Notes under the pieces: generated by a model | What the model was told of the DNA's origin: nothing | Databases searched by the model: none | What the model saw: only the letters and a program-made list of their open reading frames with translations | Shown here: positions 10,599 to 22,300 of the stretch, one piece after another | How positions within the stretch are numbered: the first letter of the stretch is position 1 | Layout of the letters: the number at the start of each line of letters is the position of its first letter | Position numbers and translations under genes: made by a program | Source of the DNA: Nymphaea colorata | Lineage: Eukaryota; Streptophyta; Magnoliopsida; Nymphaeales; Nymphaeaceae | Assembly (NCBI RefSeq): GCF_008831285.2 | Contig: NC_045145.1 | Span: forward strand, 15,392,040 to 15,456,039 | DNA length: 64,000 bases | Reading direction: 5' to 3'

Positions 10599-12489
10599 GA
10601 AAGGAAGGTGCTCAAGGGAGGATCCGAGTTCTCGACCTGCCGGACTGCGGAGAACCTTACCGTGAATATGTATGTCTTCAATGGACAACGTGGTGGTGCA
10701 AAACTTCAATGCCGGGACGAATTTACAAAGGGAAGACTTTATCAGGTCAATCTATCAGGTAGCCTGGCGACATCATCACCATTGGAAGACTTGAACGACC
10801 TTGATTAAAAAATCAGACTTACTCCGCCATGAAGAAATTACGAGCTGGACTAGAGCAGCTTTAATAATGATAGCTAAATCAGTCCAAAAAGTTTCCCCAT
10901 CGTTACCTCATTTTCTCCTTAGCAACAGCAACGTTTTCACTCCCCACCATTGTTATTCTGATATTCTTAAGACAACTTACCCTCTTGGTTGCAGTTAATT
11001 TATTCAAAACATCATAACCTTTATTTATTTTTGTCGTTCTTGGCTCGCCTATATGAAGAAGCAAATTTTCAGATGAATTCCAGTTTACCAAATATTCCAG
11101 TTTCCCCCAAAACCCCTTCACAGGTTACTCAGTTGGGCAGATCTACTGTATCATAGTGGTCCATAGTTGCACCTCTGAAGTGACAAGTCAAGTCATCTTT
11201 TGATAAACGCCATTGTTCTACGTGAGGACAAAATGGACTTTGAATTAAAACCCTGCACCATACTGCCTCAGATCTATACTTCGTTTTCAGAAAGACTTGA
11301 GCTGTTGGCCATTGACTTGTCAATAACCTACCAAGGCTTCCGAAACCTTTCACTTACCAAGACTTATTTACTGACTGACCAATGGGGCAGTCTTGGTAGG
11401 CCCATCAAAACTCAGGCCTGGTCAAGTACGGGCCTTTGATGGGGAAAAATCTTCAAATGACTAACAAAGCTGATTATGTACCATTCCTTTATTCTCGTTG
11501 TATTATTCAACAAATATGTGGTGGGTCAATGTATTTCATTACGACCGTCAAATACATTGTGGTTTTTGAATAAGATTGTTAGATTTAAAAGAACAATGAC
11601 AAATTAAACGATGCAAAGAGGAAATTAAATTTTGGTTCAAAACTTAATAAAACACAAAGTTTTTGTGATCAGTCAAGACCTGATTCAATCCATTTAGTTT
11701 GAATCGAGTAGGAACTGGATTGATTATCCAATCCGATCCCCCATAGTCCCGAGCCCCGTAGGCCTGTCGGTTACGAAGCTAACTGGCAGGATTTATTCAG
11801 GCTCTTAAAGCATGCATTTTAGTTATACCACCAAAACTAAGAAGTTCAAAAATAAAGTCTTCGGAAAAATGGCAAACCAAAAGATTTATTCTTTTCAAAA
11901 TAAATCAGAACTAAAAAAAAAATTACTTAAAAAAATTCTTTTCGGATTCAATTTGAGACAAAATGCCCCATATGTTGGTATCTCGATTTTGTTTTATATA
12001 ACTGAAAAATATGTCTGTTTATTTGCTATTATATAACTGAGAAATATGGCTGCTTATTCTCTTTCGAAAATTATAAGCTCATTTGTAATGCAATACTCGC
12101 AGGTAGGCCGTTTCTTTTTGAGAACTTGTTTCTCTCGTCATATTTTGCATTATCTCATGTTTAGCGCGACCATGGTTACCCCTTTTTTCCTTCGGAAACC
12201 AGATGTCATTCAATTGAGAGAATGGATTTCCCATTCGCTTCTTAAATCAGTTGGACGTCGATCAGATTCTTCAGTTGCTTCTTTAATCATTCGGATTCTA
12301 GTGGTAAAAGCTTCATTATATTATTGATCTTCAGCAAAGTATTTCTAATGGTACGAACTGGTATCTTTCCGGACAACGAAGGATTCCAACATCGGCGGTT
12401 AGGCTCGCGAGAAGCCTTTGTGAATGTTCGAGTACATCATTCTGAAATTGGAATCGGTTCAGAAGCGGGTAGTTTCTCGAGGTGTAATC
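10599..12489. other. Upstream region of the receptor kinase; no gene seen
   Basis: AT-rich sequence that should hold the kinase promoter on the minus strand. Two inverted repeats stand out: CCCATCAAA (11401-11409) with TTTGATGGG (11435-11443), and CAATGTATTT (11527-11536) with AAATACATTG (11550-11559). Open frames at 11812-12036 and 12046-12327 have no recognisable family. Confidence 0.5.
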
Positions 12490-12690
12490 GGCAGAAACTT
12501 GATCGGCAAAGGGAGGAATCCGGTAGCGAAAAATGTCGTCAGTGGAAACAAGCTACCGTTCTTGTCCTGTGAGCCGTGGGGAGTCGTAGATGGAGAAAGA
12601 TGAGGACTTATGAGTGCATGAAAGGAGGAAAAAGAGGTAGTATGAGAGGAACGGCAACGGGATGCGGCCTGGGGGGGAGAAAATGAGTTC
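12490..12690 (-). pseudogene. Decayed 5' fragment of a G-type lectin receptor kinase
   Basis: Reading the minus strand, this stretch resembles the start of the intact kinase gene at 10.6 kb. Conserved pieces are SFSI-DSP, then a D-N---L stretch, then FATGFLPLP, against FTSFSIQDSPW, DQNRVLVS and FAAGFRPLP in the intact protein. The DNA also matches upstream over the signal-peptide region, but the start ATGGCCGCC has become a CAGGCCGCA-like sequence. Small indels shift the frame, so SFSI and FATGF fall in different frames. Similarity fades below about 12490, in the middle of the lectin domain. The orientation matches the intact gene, which fits an old tandem duplication followed by decay. Confidence 0.65.
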
Positions 12691-13217
12691 CTTGCTCTTT
12701 TGGCTTGGCGAAGGTGGTGATCCAACTTTGGAGTCAACCCTAACACTTGAGACTGGTACTTCTCAAATAATCTTTCCAGAAAAACTTATCCGGGGTTAGC
12801 TGAGGGGGATGACCGAAAGATTCGTTGCGTGTTGACTGGGAAATGTCTGAGACGAACCCCGCTGGTTGAAAGGACTCCATTTTCGCGTTTACGACACGTT
12901 CGTGATTTCATCGTGGATGGCAGATTCCGCTCATGCTGTCATCCGAAATTGAGGATGCTGAACGAACGATGGAGGTGACTGATATTTGAGCATTGTCATC
13001 TGTTGCGTGTAATTGGGGCGCATCACCATCGAATTGATCAAAAGTAGACCGTTTCAATGCAGTTTCTGTCGCGTCTATTCTCTCAGCGTCAGGTGATTGA
13101 CCTACTAACGATGTCCCGTTATCCATGTCATATGGCCTCATCATTTATATTCCCTTTTTCACTGTAAATATGTACAGGCAACAGGGGTCTTATTAGTGAA
13201 ACGTGTTGTCCACAATC
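12691..13217 (-). other. GC-richer stretch with short unassigned open frames
   Basis: Composition is more balanced than in the AT-rich flanks. On the minus strand there is a 78-codon open frame (12908-13144, starting MMRPYDMDNGTSLVG, acidic and Ser/Asp-rich) and a second short frame starting MESFQPAGFVSDISQ near 12880. Neither matches a family I recognise. They could be remnants of one broken gene or of a transposon. Confidence 0.3.
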
Positions 13218-13421
13218 AGCTTCGCGAAACATGCTTTCCTGTCTAGACGAAAAGCGAAAAATGTCGTGTATATGAATATTATTCATGGTTGTTATTATAG
13301 TTACGAGAACGAAAAAAAGAGCTTCGCGAAACATGCTTTCCTGTCTAGACGAAAAGCGAAAAATGTCGTGTATATGAATATTATTCATGGTTGTTATTAT
13401 AGTTACGAGAACGAAAAAAAG
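13218..13421. repeat. Exact 102-bp tandem duplication
   Basis: Units 13218-13319 and 13320-13421 look identical base for base, each starting AGCTTCGCGAAACATGC. As 102 is a multiple of three, an open minus-strand frame (13128-13487) runs through both copies with a repeated 34-residue segment. That frame resembles no known protein. The identity suggests a recent duplication. Confidence 0.95.
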
Positions 13422-13732
13422 AAACAAAGAGGAGACAGAGTTGAATGTTCGAGAGAAAAAACAGAACTTAGGAAACCCATCCCCCACATATATCAGTTAG
13501 ACAGGAATTTAAAAGAATTCTACTAGCACCCCTTTACAATTTACATAGCTCTGGTTCCTAAAACAAGACGCAGCATGACATGCGCATGTCGCAGATGGCC
13601 AGGTCAACACTCATAAATTTACATCTTTAAGTTTCGCGTCATGCAAGTTAGAACAGTCAAAACACAGCAAAGGAAAATCTCACATTTGGTTGAGGGTAAG
13701 AACAAAGAAACCAAGGGAATATGCAATTGATT

Positions 13733-13772
<40 letters not shown>

Positions 13773-14467
13773 AACCTTTATGCAACTGATTTATCTAGTC
13801 ATGTAACAGTGTAGTTCGGTTGAGGACCCCGCACCTTTCCCGATCATCAACAATTTATAACCACCGAATAGAATGCCGGCCATCACAGGCATGCAAGTTA
13901 CAAAAAGAATACTCAATCTAAGAAAAGGGAGACGGATGAGGTCAGTCGTGAGACGGAACAGGAGCATAGGGTACAATAAGAACGGGCATGCGTCCCCACC
14001 CGGATGGAAAATAGGACTAGAGACTCTTGGCAGCCACCACCAGGCAGAAAGCTTTCAAGAGGCAGACATTAGCAATCATGCATCCATGCTGCCGCTAGCC
14101 CTAAGGGCACAATGATATATACAATAATGAGAAAAAAACCCAGTTGGCTGGCAAAGCACCAGACCTCGTAAATTTAGCATCACAAAGTACATCAAAATTT
14201 TGATCCATTCAAAACTTCGTCCTGCTCGATGATTAATTTTGATCAAGTCAGAAGTCCATGCTGCCCGATGACATCAGATAGTGTGCTCGATCTGCCCATT
14301 TGGGGCTTGTCGGGATTAGAGCTTCTTCTGATTGATCTTCACCAAGAGGGACGACAGGCAACTGACATAATAACCACAAGGACATGAGCTTTGCATCTGC
14401 CAAGTGTTGGTTTCTGTAGTACAAATAGTTTCAGCAAATCTGGAAAAACATCACCCACCGGTAGACA
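13422..14467. other. THO2 3' flank, non-coding
   Basis: No gene is supported. It contains the (GA)n tract at 13734-13769, and the part nearest 14467 should be the THO2 3' UTR on the minus strand. Confidence 0.5.
13734..13769. repeat. (GA)n microsatellite
   Basis: About 18 uninterrupted GA units, downstream of the THO2 3' end. Confidence 0.98.
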
Positions 14468-17400
14468 TTATTTTCGATGCCTACGTTTTGGTTCAGCTCT
14501 CTGCCGTTTCTCATCCTCCCAGTCACGATCATATGTTCTGAGTCAAACTCGTTAAGGCCTTTATTAAGCATTATGGAGAAACTTTACAAACTGAGTTAGA
14601 CAGTAATTAATGCACGCTTCGGCCATTCCAGGAAGTACCGTGGAACTAACTTTTCTTATTCCTTTTAGAAGTACCATCTGGAGATATTAATTTGATTTGG
14701 AAGGAGAAAACAACTGCAAAGATAAGAGAGTAATTTTCAAGGATACGGTTCATTGTCACGCCGGCCAACCTTGCCTGCAGCTTCTTTAGTGTGCATCCTT
14801 GGCATCTGATCCTCGAGGCCGTATGGTGCCCGTTGCAATATGGCTCCCTTGCGGTCATTTCTACTGTCATATGATTGTGACATCCCTGATGCAAGTGGAG
14901 GAGCAGTAGCCAGTAAATAATCACCACCAGCCTCTGAAGGAAGGTGTTCTCTTTTGAGCCGACGCCTTTTCGAAGCCACTGCAGCATCAATATCCTCTTT
15001 CATCATGCTGCCTTTGTCCCTCTCTCTGTCCTCCGCCTGAATGTATAACAATGCATGTAACACAAACTTAGACAGTTGAATAAATACAAAACTAGTAGAG
15101 ATACATCCTGACACTGAATGAAAGAGAGAAGTGGTCGAGACTGATCATAACCACCTCTAAAAGCAACAAACTTTTGGCATCAACAGATTGCAAGACCAAA
15201 TAAAGAATGTGGATGGTCATTCATTATCTTCCACAAGCATTTTAAGCTTCCTAGATTAATCTTCTCAGTTCCAAACCTACATAGTCTACCCACTAACGGT
15301 TGCTTTAGAAATATAACCTCCTGTAGTTTCAAGGAAAAATATGTCAACTGAACAAGGCTCCAAGATCAGGTCCTATACGTGTTACAACCACCTGATCAAG
15401 CCATAAAGTACTAATACAATATCAACAATGGACCAAAATAATATCATAATTTCTTAAGTTATCATAAGTACCATAGTTCTGGAAGAAGGAGAATACATTT
15501 GAAGTCCAATAAGAAACATGACATTTTGGGAGGAACTTGAATGAATAAGACCAAATATGTGAAAGATAGTAACTATATCTAAAGTCATACGTCAATAGAC
15601 AAACTGCAGTCATGAAAAAAAAAGCCACATATCGGCAGCAAGCAGTTTGATTCAAGAAAGGGAGTATAAACAAAGGATGAACAGTGGGATGTCATTTGTT
15701 TAGCAATAAAGTCCCAACAGTTTGAAGATCCAACACACTTCCAATAACAACCTTAACCAAACGGATAGAAAAAAATTATTTACAATTCTATAGCTAGCTG
15801 GCTATGTAACGCACTTTATTTGTCCAGATTTTTTTTCTGTTGCCGATCAATATAATGTACAATTATTTAAAATGGCATACCTTTACTGAGAGAATGTCTC
15901 GGTCGTCACGCTTCCGCTCTTTCATATCCTCCTCCCTTCTGCGCTTAGCATCATCCAATGAAGCAATCAAGTTCTCCTCTGAACGTCTCCTTTCTTTGTC
16001 TTCATGTCTTGGGGACAGCCTCTGCATGTATCTAGCATTTCCAGCCCTCCTGTCAGACTCCTCCTCCCTTCTACTAATGGAAACTGACTGTGGAACAACA
16101 TTTGGAGGTAGTGGTGGGGGTGGTGGCAAGCTTTGCCCATGATAACGATCTTCAGCATGAGATTTTTCAGCAGATGTTTCCACATACCGTAGTTTATTGC
16201 GATCATCTTTGCTGTGCTCATCTTTAATTTTGTCAAACGTGCGATCAACACTTCTTTCAGCTCCTCTCTCCTGTATTCTATCAACTGACTTTTCCCGTCC
16301 ATACCTTTCAGTAGATCTGTCCTTAGAATCACCACGAGATTTATCAGGGCGTTCACGGTGGTCTCTATCTAATCTATCATTAACTTTCTCTTTTGGTCTA
16401 TCAATAAGTTTCTCCATCGCTCTATTTGCATTGTGCTCATCATTACTTATTTTTTCATGGTCTCCAGTGTGTAGTTTGTCAGCTAATCTCTGGTCCACAG
16501 ATCTTTCCCTGTCAGAGTGTCGAACATCCAGGTTCTCTCCATCCTTCACTTCACTCTCTCCCTTTCTTCGTTTATTCAACCTTTCAGCTTCTTCTACAGA
16601 AGTAGGTCGTCTCTGTTGCTTATCTACATTTCTTGTAGCAGAACCACTCTCATAACGAAGTGGGGAAACTGAGGATCTGGTAGAAGACCTTGACGGGTCA
16701 TGAATGTCAGCTTCATTAACCTCACTTCCAACTGAATTTCTCAGTTCTGTAGATCTGATTACAGCTGGAATATTAGCATGTATATCTGAACTCGTTCTAC
16801 TTGATATAGTTGAAGTTTTAGTAGCTATAGTTCCAGGGATATTGCCACCATTAGTAGCAGCTGCTACAGATGCATGAATCGCCCCACCCTGTATAACCTC
16901 TGATGTGAAACCTGAGGGCTCCCTTTCACCAGCTGAAGACAATGGAGTGGCCACCCGACTGGCAGATCTTCCAGATTTTGTATCATCTTTCACTGAGTCT
17001 TGCTTTGCCTGCTTTGTGACACCTTGAGCCATACGCTTCATCTGAGATCTCGACTGGAAAGCAAGCAAGAAAAGGTTAAAAGCAAAATGTAACCCAGAAA
17101 AGAATATTTCTGTTGCATGCCAATGTAGCAACTGAAGCAAAAGTAACCCAGAAAAGAATATTCTGTTGCATGCCAATGCAGCAACTGAAGCAAAACGGCA
17201 ATGTAGCAACTGAAGCAAAACGGCAATGTAGCAACTGAAGCAGAATGGCTCATGCCTAATGAGCTCGACTTCTGTTCCATTATTTTATATAAGTGACTCT
17301 AGTATCTCTGAATATTCCTATACACAACCGAATTTTGCACCATTGACATGAAACAAAAATTAAAAGATGTACATTCAGCAAATCATACTATCAACTCATG

Positions 17401-19236
17401 TAAAAATAAATCATAACCGTTAACCTCAAATAAAATAATATGCTGTACTTTACTCATTCGTTGTATAAATCACACACAGATTTGACACATTAAACAATCA
17501 GCAAGAATGTCCAAATAGTTCACTTTGTAACCATTAGATGCCCCAGCTATAATATTTCCTCAAGAACACTGAAAAGATAATGAGCAATTATGTATTACCA
17601 AGAAAATTAATGGCCCCCACGTGCTTATTTCATGTATTTACTTACCGCATGGTAAGCTACACATTCAGGGTCAAAGGCTTCTCCTATAATGTCATCTCCA
17701 TACTCCAACCTTATTTAAATTCAGACTGTCTTTTCCTATTCCTTTTCAAAAATGGACCAGAAGGCCTCTTATCTTTAAAGCCTAAGAGCTGTTTGCTTAC
17801 TAATAGTTCATCATGTATAAAGACATGCAATAATTATTTAAAATTCACAAAAAAAAAAGAGCTCAGAGAGGGGGTTGAAACATGTTTCTTATATAGTAGA
17901 AATGTATCCTAGGGCAAGGATCAGATGACCATTGTGAAAAATGTAAACATAATTCAATATGTTAGCATGTGGACTAAAATAAGTCATAACTCATTAAATG
18001 TACAAAGAAGACCCGTTTAAACTTTAAACTTACAGGATGCACAGGAAATACTAGTTTTAACCTTGTATTAGTTCTCCATCAAGTGCGCAGGCTGTATCCA
18101 AAAATACCTAGTGAAGAGCACACAATAGTTTCTTTTAGTTATGTTAACTTATTTTTCCTTGCAATTTTGATAGGTTCAACCTTTTGAATCAATACTGCTG
18201 ATGCTGCAGGCATCACTTTTTTTATTTTATATAATTTTGTGCACATCAAGGTACTCTGAACTTATTTTCTTTATCGTTTAAGAAATAAGAAATATCTGTC
18301 ATCCTCCACTCATCAAACTAGACATGTTAAAACTTATTTTATTCCAACAGACATCATAGTTTTCTGCCGCAGCAACTAGCTGCCTGAAACAGAATTCTGC
18401 ATAGTTAAAAAGGGAATTGCGAAGAATGTGAATCCAGACTTTCCAAAGGAACAAGGTAAAATTCAGGGAATAGGAGGACCACCTCAAACTCCACAGGAGC
18501 TTTTGATAAGACTTTTCCCGTAGATTCGTCCAACATGGGGCCTTTAGCAATATCTTCTGAATTCTTCAGCAAACTAGATGCTTTGTGTGCTGTAGTTTGT
18601 GAAGCAGTAGACGAAGCAGTAACTCGAGGATCCACATTACTTGTGTTCCCCATCAAAGCGTTGCTTCTTGTTTTAATTTGTGCAACGTCATGCTTTGCCA
18701 GTGTGACACTTTCAGACCTTTCAAGCTTGCCATCCACAGGTTTCAGAAGTAGCACCTGCTCCTTGGAAGGATTTGATATATCAGGGGCTTGAGATGCAGA
18801 GGAAATATTTCTGGCCCCAGCAGTTTCATTCTGAGAGCTTAAAAGGACAGATGTGCTCCCAGCAGGTAATGCATTGGTAACCAAATGTTTAGCTGGTGAT
18901 GCTGCAGGCTTCAGATCAACAAATCCCATCCCAAATTCTTCTTCTGAAACCCACGAGGTCTGCACGCACCATGAAAAAATCAGTAATTTGACAGAATAAA
19001 TTCATGCTGCATGGGAAGACTAAAATAATAGATTAAATAAGAAAAGAAGTCAAATGAACTTCCTATTCTTACAACAGAAATGCCCCAATAAAATCACCTT
19101 TCTTGCAGCCAAAGCTGCAGCTACACCTGTAGCCAAGACCTTGAGGTCTTCCCGTTCATCCCCTTTAATTTTTGCCACCTGCAACAACAACATGACTAGG
19201 ATCATACTGGGAATCACGTTTCATGCAAGCTATACA

Positions 19237-19308
<72 letters not shown>

Positions 19309-22300
19309 ACAACGTATGAAAGGTCCATATCAAACTAAAATAAAGATTCTCATCGAAATTATTCAGGCTAAGGAATTCATTTTGGATAATAAGTGACAAA
19401 CACAGTTATGGATGCGCACTAAGCAAAAAATAAAATCTCGGCAAGCAAGCTTCTTAAGATGGTGTACAACAAAAGTTATTCAGCAACGTGCCATGGATGA
19501 ACCAAATAGCCAGGAATACGAACATTTTTTGGTTATATATTTAGTGTTCAATCACTAAAACATGTGGTTTAGACAGACACATTATGAAGACAATCTGACC
19601 TTTAACAAGTTTATTTTGACTCCACAACTTCCAAGGCCGTTCACAAGGAGATGGTTGCTATATGTGTATGTGCATGCATGTTTGTATATGTGCATGTAAG
19701 AGAGAGGAAGAGACAGAAAGAGAGATGATTATCAATCTCACCCGCTTTTCAAGATTGATTCCACTTTTTTTTGTAACAGGGAATACACTTGATATTTTTG
19801 TCAAAATTATCAAAGCATTACGGATCTCCATATATTCAGTTGACTCCAAGCACTGGATGAGAAGCCGTGTGATTCTTCCACTCCACTTCCAATGTACCTG
19901 ATATGAAAATAGGATACTTGAAATCAAGATGCTTAAAATGATCTTACATGGAGTTTCCAACGAAACGTGTCAGGCAGGGGAAAACATTTACATCAGGAAA
20001 AAAAAAAAAACAAAAAATTTCCAATGGATCTGAGGGACCCGGTAATATCATCATTGGAATGATAACAGAAATGCGAAGGGTGCCCAAAAAAAAACATAGA
20101 ATATAATCTACAATTTCCATGAATGCAATAGTAGTAACAAAAATAACCTTTGCCTGAATTGAATTGTAATATCATGAAAAAATTTTCATCAAAGTGAAAT
20201 TTTCCACAATGTTGCTTCCCTTTTGTTTCTTTTGGTTTCTGTCTTATATTATATTGCAATTATTGCCACAAAAGAAAGAAGAATAATAGGTATATTGTCT
20301 CTGATCATTATTAAGTCTTGCAGGAATGATCCAATAAGAGGTTAAGCTAGTGGAATACAAAACTAAGCTAACCTTGCTGCATAATGCATACTTTAACCTA
20401 CTGACTCTGAATTAGTCATATCCTACCACACAATGTGGTTTATCCAGGTTTTGGTCGGTGTGACCAGAGAAGACTCTATTCTGGGAAAAAGAAAAGGAAA
20501 GAATGTTAATTCTCAACCATGACTGACACAATCTAGTTCCTCGATTTCATCCTTCTAGAATCTAAACTTTCCAGGCATCTAATAACACCCCAAAACCTCG
20601 AAAAAGCACAATACTTCAAGGTTCTTAATCATGGTTATCAACATCCACAACTATGACAGAACATTTGAAAGGATCCATCACAATAACAAAGTTCTATACA
20701 GTAAGCAACCTGCATCTTCTCTCAGAAGTCCTTTCCCTTTGTGGGATTATATATGTAAAGTTCCTTTAACAATTCATAAAGTCAAGAAAATGTCACTGCT
20801 CAGCATATATTTACTTGCCTATATGTGAATAGTGCTGAACAGAGATGTACCTTATCTTCACACCCTACCACAAAATTTTTATTCTTTTTTTATTTGTCCA
20901 CATGGTTGTCTAGAGCTCTCTTTCCCTCTTGATTAACAAAACCAACAAACAATAGAGACAGGAACAACAGTGAATAGTATTTTAAACATAATAGACTTGT
21001 GTATGAACAGTATACAGTACATTAAATTCCTCAATAACTAACCCAAGGTAAACTGTACCCGAATAAATTGGCTATATGTGACACGCTGACTATTTGGATC
21101 TCTGTAATAGACAGCAAAACCTGGCATATTTCCACACTCCCTTTCATAAATGATGTCACTGCTCTGTAAAAAAAAAAAAACCAAAAAAACTGAAAATGAG
21201 CAAGAGATTTTACAATGAACCAATACTGGAAACAAATGTTTGAGCAACCTGAAAACAACCAGGAAAAGGAAAATGAAAAGCCTACGAAACAATTCACAAC
21301 GACACCAGTATCAGAAATAAATGCTGAAGCAAGAGCACAAGTGCCAGCAAAAACAAATAAGAACCATTACCTTCCAATAATAGGCCATCTTTAGTGTTTC
21401 GTACAAAAATCTACCCAACCTGCCGGCCTCATACTCAGTGCAGCAACAGATCATTGGTTGCAGTGTTTTGCATATGAGAACATCAATGTGATTAACAGTG
21501 TTAAAGAATGGGGTACCAAGAGAGTGCAGCTCACGCACAAAGAAGGCGCAGTAGACAGCATCAGGCATGCTGAAAGTACAACGAGGGAATATACAGCGCT
21601 GAAGAAACTCCATGTTAATCTTCAAAGTATCAGGACATGAAGTAAGCCATATATCCTTCTCATGGGAGAGTCGCCTATGCACAGATGCTACATGTTCCTC
21701 ATGCTTACGGTATTCATTAGTCAATCTATCTAATATCTCTTGGACTCGTTCCTTTTCTTTCTTTCTCTTTGTGATAGCTGAACTTGAATTGTCAGCAAGT
21801 TCCTCAAGAGCCTTCAAAGAAGCATGCTGCTTGGCAATCTCAGACTCATAACGATGCTTCGGAACATACAGATCATAAAGTGTAAGACCCCAGAAGGTCA
21901 CATATAAATCTGGTGACAAGCTATTCCATGCTTTTACAGGCAACATAGATCGAACGGTATTGAGCAAGTCAGTCCACCTGCTTTAAAAAGGAATACAAAG
22001 CAATTCAGAATTAGAATACTCGTGAATCGAGATTTGATGATTCTTAGACATGGAAAATATCGGAAACACTGACAATCATAATGCCATAGAATATGATCAT
22101 GGAGTAATAATAAAAAACATCTTCTTAAGAACATTACGTTAGACACTTGTGAGATGATCCAAGATCCAGCACCATGTCATCAGAAGTTGCAGATACTTCT
22201 GAATCCTTGTCTGAAATTGTTTCTTTGATGACATCACAAGGCCAAAAGATGTCGGAACCCCTCCAATACTTGAAGAGCCTCATCACAGGCCGGTATATCA

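Noticed and set aside
9171-10665. Long plus-strand open frames (168 and 177 codons) opposite the lectin receptor kinase
   Set aside because: They are antisense to an intact gene with clear domains. GC-rich codon bias leaves the opposite frames open, and the translations resemble no family.
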